Assembly: GCF_001905845.1 (NCBI RefSeq)
Contig: NZ_LIVZ01000003.1
Coordinates: 186,001-250,000 of the forward strand
DNA: 64,000 nt
DNA from: Streptomyces sp. TSRI0107
GTDB lineage: Bacteria; Actinomycetota; Actinomycetes; Streptomycetales; Streptomycetaceae
Direction: 5' to 3'
Shown here: positions 17,633 through 26,500 of the stretch, in pieces
Layout of the letters: every line of letters begins with the position of its first letter
How positions within the stretch are numbered: position 1 is the first letter of the stretch
Translations under genes and position numbers: made by a program
Notes under the pieces: generated by a model
The model's input: only the letters and a program-made list of their open reading frames with translations
Told to the model about the DNA's origin: nothing
Database searches by the model: none

Positions 17633-18406
17633 ATGACCGCGGCCGACAGTTCCCCCAGCTCCGCGTGGATACGGCGGTACTCGCCCGCACCCGACGCGCC
17701 GGTCCGGCTGGTGTGCCTGCCGCACGCGGGGGGTTCGGCGCCCTTCTACGCCGGGCTGGCCAAGGAGCTGGGCCCGGGGATCGACACGCTCGCCGTGCAG
17801 TACCCGGGCCGGATGGACCGTCGGCACGAGCGGTTGCTGACGCGTGTGGACGACCTCGCGGCGGGCCTGGTCGCGGAGTTGGTGCCGTGGAGTGATCGCG
17901 GGCTCGCCGTGTTCGGGCACAGCCTGGGGGCGGTACTCGGGTTCGAGGTGGCGCGGCGGCTGGAGGCCATGGGCCGCCCTCCGGTCGCGCTGTTCGTGTC
18001 AGGGCGGGGTGCCCCGTCGCGCCACCGGCGGGAGTTCGACGGGCGCCCGGACGACCGGACGCTGATCGAGCAGATGCGCCGGCTCGGCGGCACCGACCCG
18101 CGTGTCTTCGACAACGAGGAACTGGTGCAGCTCGCGCTGCCGGTGATCCGCGCGGACTACGAGGTCGTGGAGAGCTACCGGTACCGGCCGGGTCCGCCGC
18201 TGAGCTGCCCCGTGATCGCATTGAACGGTGAGGACGACCCGAAGGTCCCGGCGGGCGACGCCGACGCCTGGGCCGAACACACCACCGGCGCCTTCGAGAC
18301 GTTCACCATGCCGGGCGGGCACTTCTATCTGATGGACCGCCAGACCGAGGTGACCGGCATCATCGCCGACCGGCTGGCGCGGCTGACCGAGGCCGAACGG
18401 GTCTGA
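17633..18406 (+). CDS. Type II thioesterase
   Basis: The 257-residue alpha/beta hydrolase starts at ATG 17633 behind AAGGAG. It has LVCLPHAGGSAPFY at the N-terminus, nucleophile Ser97 in GHSLG, Asp in LNGEDDPKV and catalytic His230 in GGHFYL. These residues and the length are typical of discrete editing thioesterases of PKS/NRPS clusters. They remove aberrant acyl groups from carrier proteins, or release short chains. It likely serves the PKS read from the opposite strand and possibly the discrete ACP downstream. Confidence 0.95.
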   Translation: MTAADSSPSSAWIRRYSPAPDAPVRLVCLPHAGGSAPFYAGLAKELGPGIDTLAVQYPGRMDRRHERLLTRVDDLAAGLVAELVPWSDRGLAVFGHSLGAVLGFEVARRLEAMGRPPVALFVSGRGAPSRHRREFDGRPDDRTLIEQMRRLGGTDPRVFDNEELVQLALPVIRADYEVVESYRYRPGPPLSCPVIALNGEDDPKVPAGDADAWAEHTTGAFETFTMPGGHFYLMDRQTEVTGIIADRLARLTEAERV

Positions 18407-18756
18407 GGGACCTGCGGATCATCGGGCGACCCTGACTGTGTCGCCTGAGACGGTTTCGGTAGTGTGCGGTACAGCGCGGGTGCGAGTCGCCCGTGCGACG
18501 GGGGAGGAATCTGCGTGACCGTTCAGTGCATGGTGTCGGGCCCGGCCGTACCGCCGTCGGCGGGCCGTGTGTCCGCGAGGCCGCCCAGACAGCCGTAACG
18601 CTTCTTCGAAGCTGTCCGCACCACGACCGAACACCAGTGCCGTGATCCGGCACGCGTTCTCCATCCCCCTTTTCGCGGGTCCGATCGTGGCAGCGGCCGA
18701 GGCCACCCACTGACCGGCATCCACACCAAGGACACAAGGGACACGGGGGTTCGAAT
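18407..18756. other. 350-bp gap upstream of the E1/lipoyl/ACP cassette
   Basis: No confident gene is present. A GTG at about 18516 with a strong GGGAGGAA site opens a frame of only 27 codons. A minus-strand stretch around 18570-18670 has a short protein-like run (ITALVFGRGADSFEEALRLS). Both could be relics or a leader peptide. The region should carry the promoter for the cassette starting at 18757. No operator or terminator was recognised. Confidence 0.45.
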
Positions 18757-19665
18757 GTGATGACCACAAAACCGCTATCCGAGCGGGGACTGGACGACGG
18801 CACACGCCGGTCCCTGCTGCGCCACATGCTGGTGGCACGGGGCGTCGACGAGGAGGCCCGGCAGCTCCAGAAACAGGGAGCGCTCGATCTCTGGCTGTCG
18901 TGTCAGGGCCAGGAGGCCGCGCAGGTGGGGTCCGCCCTGGCGGTGGGACCGGAGCCGGCGATCTTCCCCAGCTACCGTGAACACGCGGTGGCCCTGCTCC
19001 GGGGCGTCGCCCCGGACGAACTGCTCGCCCAGTGGGCCGGCCGGACGTTCTGCGGCTGGGATCCCTGGCAGCAGCGCTTCTTCCCCTACACGCTGGTGCT
19101 GGCGGCGCAGACGCTGCACGGTGTCGGCTACTCCCTCGGTCAACGGCTGCAGGGACGGGAGGACTTCGTCGTCGTCTACGTCGGCGACGGCGCCACCAGC
19201 GAGGGCGACATGTCCGAGGCGATGAACCTGGCCGCCGTCGAGTCCGCGTCGGTGCTGTTCGTCTGCCAGAACAACGGCTGGGCCATCTCCAAGCCGGCCG
19301 GCGAGCAGATGCGCACCTCCGTCGCCGAGCGGGCCCGGGGCTTCGGCATCGAGTCGGCCAGGCTGTCCGGGCAGGACCCGGAGGCCGTCTTCGCCGCCTG
19401 CCACGAGGCCGCCCGGCACGTACGCGAGTCCAAGTCCCCGTATCTGGTGGAGATTTCGGTGGGCCGGATCCACGGCCATTCGACCTCCGACGCCCAGGAG
19501 CTGTACCGCAGCCGGGACGACATCGCGAGCACCCGGGAGTCGGATCCGGTGACCGCCTACGCGGACCGGCTGACCGGCGAGGGGGTGGTGGACGCCGCCT
19601 GGCGGGAGTCCGTCGACGCGGAGGTCCGGGAGCTGCGGAACCAGCTGATGAAGAGGTATGCGTGA
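18757..19665 (+). CDS. 2-oxo-acid dehydrogenase E1 alpha subunit
   Basis: The 302-residue thiamine-diphosphate subunit has the TPP motif VGDGATSEGD (Asp144) with QNNGWAIS about 30 residues later. A phosphorylation-loop-like segment, GHSTSDAQELYRS, resembles branched-chain 2-oxo-acid E1 alpha. It would decarboxylate a 2-oxo acid and, with E1 beta, reductively acylate a lipoyl carrier. GTG 18757 has a G-run 7 nt upstream; ATG 18760 is the alternative. It is slightly shorter than the usual 320-400 residues. Its stop overlaps the next start as ATGA. The substrate is not readable from sequence and could be branched, short-chain or hydroxylated. Confidence 0.93.
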   Translation: MMTTKPLSERGLDDGTRRSLLRHMLVARGVDEEARQLQKQGALDLWLSCQGQEAAQVGSALAVGPEPAIFPSYREHAVALLRGVAPDELLAQWAGRTFCGWDPWQQRFFPYTLVLAAQTLHGVGYSLGQRLQGREDFVVVYVGDGATSEGDMSEAMNLAAVESASVLFVCQNNGWAISKPAGEQMRTSVAERARGFGIESARLSGQDPEAVFAACHEAARHVRESKSPYLVEISVGRIHGHSTSDAQELYRSRDDIASTRESDPVTAYADRLTGEGVVDAAWRESVDAEVRELRNQLMKRYA

Positions 19666-20645
19666 TGGCCCCGGGACGACCCGCCAGCATGGCGGAGACG
19701 ATCAACGCGACCCTCGCCGACCTGATGGAGCAGGACCCGCGGGTGCTGCTGCTCGGCGAGGACATCGGACGGCTGGGCGGGGTGTTCCGGGTGACCCGGG
19801 GCCTCCAGGAGCGGTTCGGCAGGGACCGGGTGCGTGACTCGCTGCTGGCGGAGTCCACCATCGTCGGCCAGGCGGTCGGGATGGCGATCAGCGGGCTGGT
19901 GCCGGTGTGCGAGATCCAGTTCGACGGGTTCGTGTACCCGGCGGTGAACCAGCTGGTCACCCAGGCGGCCCGGATCGGCAACCGCTGGAACGGGCAGGTC
20001 AGTCCGAGTCTGGTGGTGCGTATCCCGTCCGGTGGCGGCATCCGCGGCGTCGAGCACCACAGCGAGTCCAACGAGGCGCTGTTCGCGCGTGCCCCCGGCA
20101 TCTCGGTGGCGTATCCGTCCACGGGTGAGGACGCCGACCAGATCCTGCGGTACGCGGTGGGGCTGGGCTCCCCCGTGGTGATGCACGAGCCGATCCGGCT
20201 CTACTGGCGCAGGACGGCGCCCGTGCGCAGCGACGTGCCGGCGAAGTCGCCGACGGCGGCCCGGATCGTCCGGCCGGGCACCGACGTGACCGTGGTGACC
20301 TTCGGCGCCGTCACCAACGAGGTCCTTCAGGCGGCGCACGCGCTCGGCGACACGGTGGACGTGGAGGTGGTGGACCTGCGCTGGGTCGCGCCGATCGACA
20401 TGGACACCGTCCTGGAGTCCGTGGCCCGGACCGGGCGGCTGCTGATCGTGCACGAGGCGACGAAGTTCGCCGGGATCGGCGCGGAGGTCGCCGCCGCGGT
20501 GGCCGAGCACGGCTTCGACTCGCTGCGCTGCCCGGTCCGGCGGCTGGCGCCCGACCGCCGCGCGTATCCCCCGGCGGACTTCGAGAACGACTATCTGATC
20601 GGCGTGCGAGAGATCACGGACGAGGTTCTGGTGATGATGAAGTGA
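19665..20645 (+). CDS. 2-oxo-acid dehydrogenase E1 beta subunit
   Basis: The 326-residue transketolase-like subunit has typical E1 beta landmarks: LLGEDIGRLGGVFRVT, LLAESTIVGQAVGMA, EIQFDGFVYPA, RIPSGGGIRGVEHHSES and a C-terminal domain with GRLLIVHEATKFAGIGAEVAA. It pairs with the preceding E1 alpha. ATG 19665 overlaps the E1 alpha stop, and an in-frame GTG lies one codon earlier. Sequence flavour is closest to branched-chain or pyruvate E1 beta. The 3' end overlaps the lipoyl-domain gene (GTGA), implying coupled translation. Confidence 0.95.
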   Translation: MAPGRPASMAETINATLADLMEQDPRVLLLGEDIGRLGGVFRVTRGLQERFGRDRVRDSLLAESTIVGQAVGMAISGLVPVCEIQFDGFVYPAVNQLVTQAARIGNRWNGQVSPSLVVRIPSGGGIRGVEHHSESNEALFARAPGISVAYPSTGEDADQILRYAVGLGSPVVMHEPIRLYWRRTAPVRSDVPAKSPTAARIVRPGTDVTVVTFGAVTNEVLQAAHALGDTVDVEVVDLRWVAPIDMDTVLESVARTGRLLIVHEATKFAGIGAEVAAAVAEHGFDSLRCPVRRLAPDRRAYPPADFENDYLIGVREITDEVLVMMK

Positions 20646-20890
20646 GCGTTGAGCACATCGACATGCACGTCCCGAGCTTCGGGCACGGCCTCGCCGAGGC
20701 CCTGCTCGTCGAGTGGGTCGCCGAGGTCGGGGACCACGTCGAGCGGGGGGACGTGATCGCGGTGATGGAGACCGACAAGGCGAGCACCGAGGTCCTGGCG
20801 GAGCGGGGCGGACGCGTCGCCGCCCGGTCCGCGGCGGCCGGCACCATCCTCAAGTCCGGCGACGTGCTGTACCAGCTGGCGGCCGAGTAG
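20642..20890 (+). CDS. Stand-alone lipoyl domain protein
   Basis: The whole 82-residue protein is one lipoyl domain, with the modified lysine K46 in VMETDKASTEV. The ETDKA context fits lipoyl and not biotinyl carriers, which have AMKM. Normally such a domain is the N-terminus of an E2 acyltransferase of about 400 residues. Here no peripheral-subunit-binding or catalytic E2 domain follows, and no E3 is nearby. It should accept the acyl group from E1 and pass it on, probably to the discrete ACP or directly to KAS III. It starts with GTG 20642 overlapping the E1 beta stop. Truncated decay is unlikely because the domain is complete and tightly packed. Confidence 0.92.
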   Translation: MSVEHIDMHVPSFGHGLAEALLVEWVAEVGDHVERGDVIAVMETDKASTEVLAERGGRVAARSAAAGTILKSGDVLYQLAAE

Positions 20891-20936
20891 CCGCCGCCGT
20901 GATTTCCGAGCACCCATGTTCTCCGAGGAGAGAGAA

Positions 20937-21182
20937 ATGAACGACATCGAACGCCGGATCGCCGACATCATGCTCACCAAGCTGCGGCAGCGGGACCCGT
21001 CGCTGGGTTACGACGACCTCGAGCGGCCGGTGGGCGACCTGGACCTGGACTCCCTCGACATCGTCGAGCTGACCCAGCTGCTGGAGCGGGAGCTGCAGGT
21101 CAAGGCCGATCTGCGGGAGACCGCGGGCTTCGGTCTGCTCCAGGACTTCACCGCCTACTTCGTGAAGCTGGCCGAGCGGTGA
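20937..21182 (+). CDS. Discrete acyl carrier protein
   Basis: This 81-residue ACP carries the phosphopantetheine site Ser39 in LDLDSLDIVEL. ATG 20937 follows GAGGAGAG. It is not the housekeeping fatty-acid ACP type (which has DSLDTVEL with conserved flanks) and lies between the lipoyl protein and KAS III genes. It therefore probably carries the acyl group or the malonyl partner in this cassette. Its end overlaps the KAS III start (GTGA). Confidence 0.93.
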   Translation: MNDIERRIADIMLTKLRQRDPSLGYDDLERPVGDLDLDSLDIVELTQLLERELQVKADLRETAGFGLLQDFTAYFVKLAER

Positions 21183-22114
21183 CGAGCGCGGGCATCGTCG
21201 ACATCGCCACCGCGAAGCCGGGCCGGACGATCGACAACTCGCACTTCGACGCGATCGGCCTGACCGACGAGTGGATCAGGCGCCGCAGCGGGATCGCCTC
21301 CCGCGGCTGGCTCGACGACGACGTCTCGCTGGTGGACGTGGCGGCGGAGGCCTGCGCTCCGGTCGTGGGCCGGATGGCCGACCCGGCGTCCGTCGGAGCG
21401 CTCGTCGTGGTCAGCACGTCCGTACGGCAGCGGGTCCCGGGCATCGCCCAGAAGGTGGCGGAGCTGGCCGGGCTGCCGTCGTCGGTCATGGCCTTCGACA
21501 TGAACGCGGCGTGCTGCGGGTTCGTGTACGGGATGGTCACGGGGCTGTCCCTGTGTGAGGCCGGGCAGGCGTCGTCGGTGCTGGTGTGCTCGGTGGAGGC
21601 CATGTCGCGGCTGGTGGACCGGAGCGACCGGCAGACCGCCTGCCTGTTCGCCGACGGGGCCGCCGCCGTACTGCTGGAGCGGCGGCCGGAGTTCGCGCCG
21701 TTCCGGCATGTCGCGGGCAGCGACGGTTCCGGTGAGGGACTGATGCGGGAGACCGATGCCGGCGGGATCCATCTCGACGGGGTGCAGGTGTACGACCGTG
21801 CGGTGCGCCGGATGTCGGAGTCGGCGCGGTACCTCGCCGAGCGGGACCCGGCGCCGACGGTGCTGGTCGGTCATCAGGCCAACGGCCGCATCCTGGAGCA
21901 GGTCCGCACGTTCACCGCCGACCTCGGCGTGCCCTTCGTGAACCGCATCGCCCACTTCGGCAACACCTCGTCGGCGTCGATCCCGCTCGCGTTCGCCGAC
22001 GAGCTGGGTGCGGGCTCGCTGCCCGCCGAGGGCCGGCTGGGGGCCGTCGCGTACGGCGCGGGCGAGGCCTGGGGCGGCGTGTCGGTGAGCTACCGGATAC
22101 CGGCGGCCCGGTAG
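21179..22114 (+). CDS. Beta-ketoacyl-ACP synthase III-like enzyme
   Basis: The 311-residue thiolase-fold protein has a full KAS III triad: Cys112 in MNAACCGF, His232 in GHQANGRI and Asn262 in FGNTSSAS. It starts at GTG 21179 overlapping the ACP stop. KAS III enzymes condense an acyl-CoA or acyl carrier thioester with malonyl-ACP. Some relatives in antibiotic clusters only transfer acyl groups; these often lack Asn or use other residues, so real condensation is favoured here. The acyl donor in this operon may be the E1-charged lipoyl protein or ACP. Confidence 0.92.
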   Translation: MTSAGIVDIATAKPGRTIDNSHFDAIGLTDEWIRRRSGIASRGWLDDDVSLVDVAAEACAPVVGRMADPASVGALVVVSTSVRQRVPGIAQKVAELAGLPSSVMAFDMNAACCGFVYGMVTGLSLCEAGQASSVLVCSVEAMSRLVDRSDRQTACLFADGAAAVLLERRPEFAPFRHVAGSDGSGEGLMRETDAGGIHLDGVQVYDRAVRRMSESARYLAERDPAPTVLVGHQANGRILEQVRTFTADLGVPFVNRIAHFGNTSSASIPLAFADELGAGSLPAEGRLGAVAYGAGEAWGGVSVSYRIPAAR

Positions 22115-22139
22115 CCGGGCACGAGAATTCCTCGATCTT

Positions 22140-22153
22140 GGGAGGTTGTCATC
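22140..22153 (+). promoter_or_regulatory. Strong ribosome site without an in-frame standard start codon
   Basis: GGGAGG at 22140-22145 is followed by TTG, GTC, ATC. The only in-frame codon at proper spacing for the reductase gene is ATC at 22151; the TTG at 22146 is in another frame. The first normal in-frame start is GTG 22172, which has no ribosome site. Either an ATC start is used, or there is a sequence difference here. Confidence 0.55.
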
Positions 22154-22171
22154 TACTCGCCTGAAGCCTGG

Positions 22172-23323
22172 GTGCTTCGCTCCGGTTCGCTCGTCGGCAC
22201 GCTCGACGGCGGCCCGGGCGGCGCTCTGCAACGGGACCTTTTCACCTTCGGCCCGCTGGAGGAGGGTGAGGCCCTGGTGGAGCCGATCCTCGGCTCCTGG
22301 GAGGCCAACATCGATCACGCGCTGGCCCGTTCGCCGATCGATGTGTGCAGCAGCCGCGGCGAGGACGCGGTGGTCCTCGGCAATCTGGGGGTGGTCCGCG
22401 TCCTCAAGGTGAACGCGGGCGGCCGGGACGTGCGGGTCCGCGAGGGCGACCTGTGCCTGCTGCTGCCGTTCGGCGTGTGCGACCCCTACGGCTACGCCGA
22501 ACTCGCCTACGCCTACGACGCCCCGAACACCATCGGTCTGCTGACCAAGCGGTCCAAGATGGACACGCGGGTGCTGCTGCCGATCCCGGCCGACACCGCC
22601 TACTCGCTGCCCCAGTGGGCCACCTACGGCCGGTACTTCACGGCGTGGGACAACTGGCAGAAGGCGTACGGCTGCTGGCGGACGCAGATCGCCGACGACG
22701 ACCCGGCCGGGCACCTGGTGTTCGGCTGGGGCGGCGGGGTGGCGTTCGCCGAACTGATGCTGGCCAAGCGTGCCGGGTTCCGGGTGGCGATGACGGCGGG
22801 CTCGGACGAGCGGATCGCCTTCCTGCGCGAGCACGGCATCGTCCCGGTGGACCGCCGGCTCTACCCGGACCTGTCCCTGCCGCCCCGCCAGGCGCGGGCG
22901 GACCGGGACCGGCAGGCCCGCCGCCGGCAGTCGGTCGACGCCTTCCTGGGCCTGGTCGACGAGTTGAGCGACGGCAAGGGCGTCGCGGTCTTCGTGGACA
23001 ACATCGGTGAGCCGCTGTACGACGTCACCGTGAAGTCCCTCGCCCGGCAGGGCGTGGTCACCACGTGCGGCTGGAAGGCGGGCATGCGGCTGTCCCATCT
23101 GCGGGGCGCAGAGTGCATCAGCCGGCACATCCATGTGAACACGCACGTGTGGCGGCTGCCGGACTCGCCGGAGATCCGGGACTTCCAGGAGTCCAGCGGC
23201 TGGATGGCGCCGGAGGGGTCGACGGTGGTCTACGACTTCGACGAGGTGCCGAAGCTGGCCGACGACTACGCGGAGGGCCGGATCGGGTCCTACTTCCCGC
23301 TGTACAGCGTGAACCCGGTCTAG
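22172..23323 (+). CDS. MDR-superfamily oxidoreductase, distantly crotonyl-CoA-reductase-like
   Basis: From GTG 22172 the product has 383 residues. Coding-like sequence (IYSPEAWVLRSG) extends back to about 22151 just behind a good ribosome site, so about 7 more residues are likely. It has an alcohol-dehydrogenase-type N-terminal domain and a nucleotide-binding segment VFGWGGGVAFAELMLAKRAG. The late region VVTTCGWKAGMRL...ISRHIHVN parallels the crotonyl-CoA carboxylase/reductase pattern. Enoyl reduction or reductive carboxylation of an ACP- or CoA-bound enoyl group is likely. It could also act as a trans enoyl reductase, since no module has an ER. The stop codon TAG coincides with the target duplication of the adjacent element. 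Confidence 0.78.
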   Translation: MLRSGSLVGTLDGGPGGALQRDLFTFGPLEEGEALVEPILGSWEANIDHALARSPIDVCSSRGEDAVVLGNLGVVRVLKVNAGGRDVRVREGDLCLLLPFGVCDPYGYAELAYAYDAPNTIGLLTKRSKMDTRVLLPIPADTAYSLPQWATYGRYFTAWDNWQKAYGCWRTQIADDDPAGHLVFGWGGGVAFAELMLAKRAGFRVAMTAGSDERIAFLREHGIVPVDRRLYPDLSLPPRQARADRDRQARRRQSVDAFLGLVDELSDGKGVAVFVDNIGEPLYDVTVKSLARQGVVTTCGWKAGMRLSHLRGAECISRHIHVNTHVWRLPDSPEIRDFQESSGWMAPEGSTVVYDFDEVPKLADDYAEGRIGSYFPLYSVNPV

Positions 23324-23505
23324 GCTCTGTCGTTTGGATCAGCCCGGCTGTGAGGGACGGTGCGTCCCGGCCGAGTCGAGCGGGGTCTGGTGCGTGCAGC
23401 CGCAAGGCGGAGGAGGGAGTCGACGCGGCGCGTCGGCGACTGACGACAACGCGGCAGATGTGCGTGCCAGACCCTGCGACGCCGGGATGATCCAAACGAC
23501 GGGGC
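23324..23505. mobile_element. MITE-like element with IS5-type ends
   Basis: The 182-bp element has imperfect 25-bp terminal inverted repeats (left GCTCTGTCGTTTGGATCA, right GCCCCGTCGTTTGGATCA when reversed; three mismatches in 25). It is flanked by CTAG at 23320-23323 and 23506-23509. CTAG fits the YTAR target duplication of the IS5 group. No transposase frame is inside, so it would need a helper element. It sits between the cassette and the convergent PKS and could contribute a hairpin at transcript ends. Confidence 0.75.
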
Positions 23506-23524
23506 CTAGCCCCGAACCGGGACC

Positions 23525-23568
23525 GAAAAGGCCCCGCCCGGCGTCTCACGGACGCCGGGCGGGGCCTT
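23525..23568 (-). terminator. Terminator of the PKS operon
   Basis: A perfect 18-bp stem (23528-23545 with 23551-23568, 5-nt loop) lies 9 bp beyond the PKS stop in the minus direction. It is followed by a short T-run on the minus strand (AAAA at 23526-23529 on plus). The symmetric stem may also stop plus-strand transcripts from the cassette. Confidence 0.9.
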
Positions 23569-23577
23569 CTCACGTTG

Positions 23578-26500
23578 TCAGGGCCGGGTGCGGGCGAGCC
23601 AGTCGACGACCGGGCGGGCCGTCGCGGCGGCCTGTGCCTCCATCATCGACCAGTGGTTCCCCGGCACCTCGACGGCCGTGTGCGGCAGTTGCCAGAACGC
23701 CTGCGGGGCGGGGGTTCCGTTTGCGTCGCCGGGAGCTATGCGTTCTCCGGCGCGGACGAACAGGGTGGGTGCCGTGATCTCGGCCGGTTCCCAGTCCGCG
23801 AAGAGCCGGAAGTAGCCGCCCATGGCGGTCAGCCGGGTGAAGTCCACCCCGTCCACCAGCCCTTCCCGGTCGAACATGCTGTCCATGAAGACCGAGGCGA
23901 AGCCGTCGACGACGTCGTTGCCGGGCAGATAGGTGTCCAGCAGCACCACGCCGGCGGGCTGGACGCCGGTGCTCTCCAGCCGCGCGGCCACGGCGTGCGC
24001 GAGCCAGCCGCCGGAGGAGTGCCCGACCAGCACCACCGGTCCCCCGTCGGCCAGCTCCAGGGCCGCGTCCGCCTGGGCGGCGACGGCCGCCTCGACCGAC
24101 CGCGGCAGTGCCTCTCCGTCGGCGAAGCCGGTCGGCACCAGCACCGACACGTCCCGGACGTCGTGGAAGGCCGTAGCGAACCGCGCGTACTGGTGGGCGC
24201 TGGACAGCGCCACCGGGGCGGCGAAGCAGACGAGCGCGGGCCCCTGGGGTCCGTGGCTGAGCCGCGCCGGCTTCGGGGCGTGCCGGGAGGCGTCCGCCGT
24301 GGTGAAGGCGGGGCGGATCCGGGAGGCCGCCATCAGCAGTTCCACGCCGTCCTTGTACTGCTCGGCCTCGCACGCCTGCCGGAACAGCGCCTCCACGGAG
24401 CCTTCTGGGGAGGAGGTGCGGCCGGCCGCCGGGCGGGCCTGCGGTGCGGCTTCGGCATCGGTGGCCGTCGCCAGCAGCTCCCGCAGGTGGGCGGCGACCG
24501 CGGCGGGCGTCGGATGGTCGAAGATCAGCGTGGCCGGCAGCTGGACGCCGCCTGCGGCGGTGAGCCGGTTGCGCAGTTCGATGGCGCCCAGGGAGTCGAA
24601 GCCCATGTCCGTGAACGGCTGGTCCGCGTCGATCACCGTGCCGGAGGAGTGGCCGAGCACGGCGGCGACGTGGTCGCGTACCGCCGTGCCGAGGTACTGC
24701 TCCCGCTCGGCCTCCGGCAGTTCCGCGAGCGTCTGCCGCAGACGGCCGGTCTCGGCGGCCGTGGGCCGGGCGCGGCGCGCCGGGGCCCGCACCAGGTCCC
24801 GCAGCAGCGGGGGCAGCAGGTCGCCCGACGACTGCCCGCCGAGCCCGCTGGGGTCGAGCCGGACGGGCACGAGTGTGGCGTGCTCGCCACGGCCGGCCGC
24901 GTCGAGGACCGCCAGGCCCTCCTGGTCCGACAGCGCGCCGAGGCCCGCCCGCCGCAGCCGCTGCAACTCGGCCTCGCCGAGCCCTTCGGTCATGCCGCTG
25001 AGCCGCGCCCACATGCCCCACGCCAGGGAGACCGCGGGCCGGCCGCTCGCCCGCCGGTGCTCGGCGAGCGTGTCCAGGAAGGCGTTGGCGGCGGCGTAGT
25101 TGCCCTGTCCGGCGCCGCCCAGGGTGCCCGCCAGCGAGGAGAACAGCACGAACAGGGAGAGGTCCGCGTCGGCGGTCAGCTCGTGCAGGTTCCAGGCGCC
25201 GTCCACCTTGGGCCGCAGCACCGAGGCCAGCCGCTGCGGGGTCTGCGAGCCGATCACACCGTCCGCGACCACGCCCGCCGTGTGCACCACTCCGGTCAGC
25301 GGGTGCTCGTCCGGTACGGCGGCGAGCACCTTCGCCAGTGCGTCGCGGTCGGCGACGTCGACGGCGGCGACGGTCACGGACGCGCCCAGTCCGCGCAGTT
25401 CCGCGGCCAGTTCGGCGGCTCCGGGGGCGTCCTCGCCCCGCCTGCTGGTGAGCAGCAGCCGCGGTACGCCGTGTTCGGTCACGAGGTGCCGGGCCACGAG
25501 GGCGCCGAGCGCTCCGGTGCCTCCGGTGACGAGGACGGTGCCGTGCGCGCGTGTGCCCGCGTCGGCCGGGGCGGTCACCGCCGCGCGGGCCAGCCGGGCC
25601 GCCGACACCACGCCCTGACGGATGATCAGCTGCGGTTCGTCGGTGCCGAGGGCGGCGGGCACCGCGGCGGCGGACTCCTGCGCGGTGTCCACGTCCAGCA
25701 GGACGATACGGCCGGGGTGCTCGGCCTGCGCGGAGCGCACCAGCCCCCACACGGTCGCCGCCGCCGGATCCGCCACGGGCGGTGCGGCCGCGCCCCGCGT
25801 GACGATCACCAGCCGGGCCGAGGCGAACCGTCCGTCCGCCAGCCAGTTCTGGAGCAGCCCGAGGACGTCCCCGGCCAGCCGGTGCGCACGCTCCACCGGC
25901 GTCTCGTCGCCCGCCGGTTCGGGTACGCCGACCAGCACGAGCTCGGGGGTGACGGCACCGGGCTCCCGCAGGGACTCCGCCAGCGCCGGCAGGTCCCGGT
26001 GCCGGTCCACGGTGCCGCCCGCGTTCTCGAACGCCGGGCCCAGGAGGGTGTCGGGGCCCAGCAGCGCGCACCGCACGGGGCGGGCCCGTCCCGCCGTGAG
26101 CGGCGTCCAGTCCAACCGGAACAGGGAGCGCTGGTAGGCGCCTGCCCGCATCTGTTCGACGCCGACCGGCCGCAGCACCAGCGAGTCAACGGACGCCACC
26201 GGATCCCCGGAGGGGTCGACGGCGGCGAACGACACCGCGTCGGGCCCGGCCGGGGCCAGCCGTACCCGCAGGGTGGCCGCGCCCGCCCGGTGCAGCCGCA
26301 CCCCGTTCCAGGAGAACGGCAGCCGCCCCTGGCCGTCGTCGGCGAGCAGGCCGCCCAGGTTCAGTCCGTGCATGGCCGCGTCCAGCAGGGCCGGGTGCAG
26401 CCCGAAGCCCTCGGCGGAGTCCCGCACCGCCTGCGGCGCGGCCACCTCCGCGTACACCTCGTCGCCGAGCTGCCAGGCCGCCCGCAGTCCCTGGAACGCG

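Noticed and set aside
18516..18599. 27-codon frame with strong ribosome site before the E1 cassette
   Set aside because: It is too short and lacks a recognisable motif. It could be a leader or relic, but there is not enough support to call a gene.
20642..20890. Biotin carboxyl carrier protein
   Set aside because: The modified-lysine motif is ETDKA, typical of lipoyl domains, not AMKM. The neighbours are E1 subunits and no biotin carboxylase is present.
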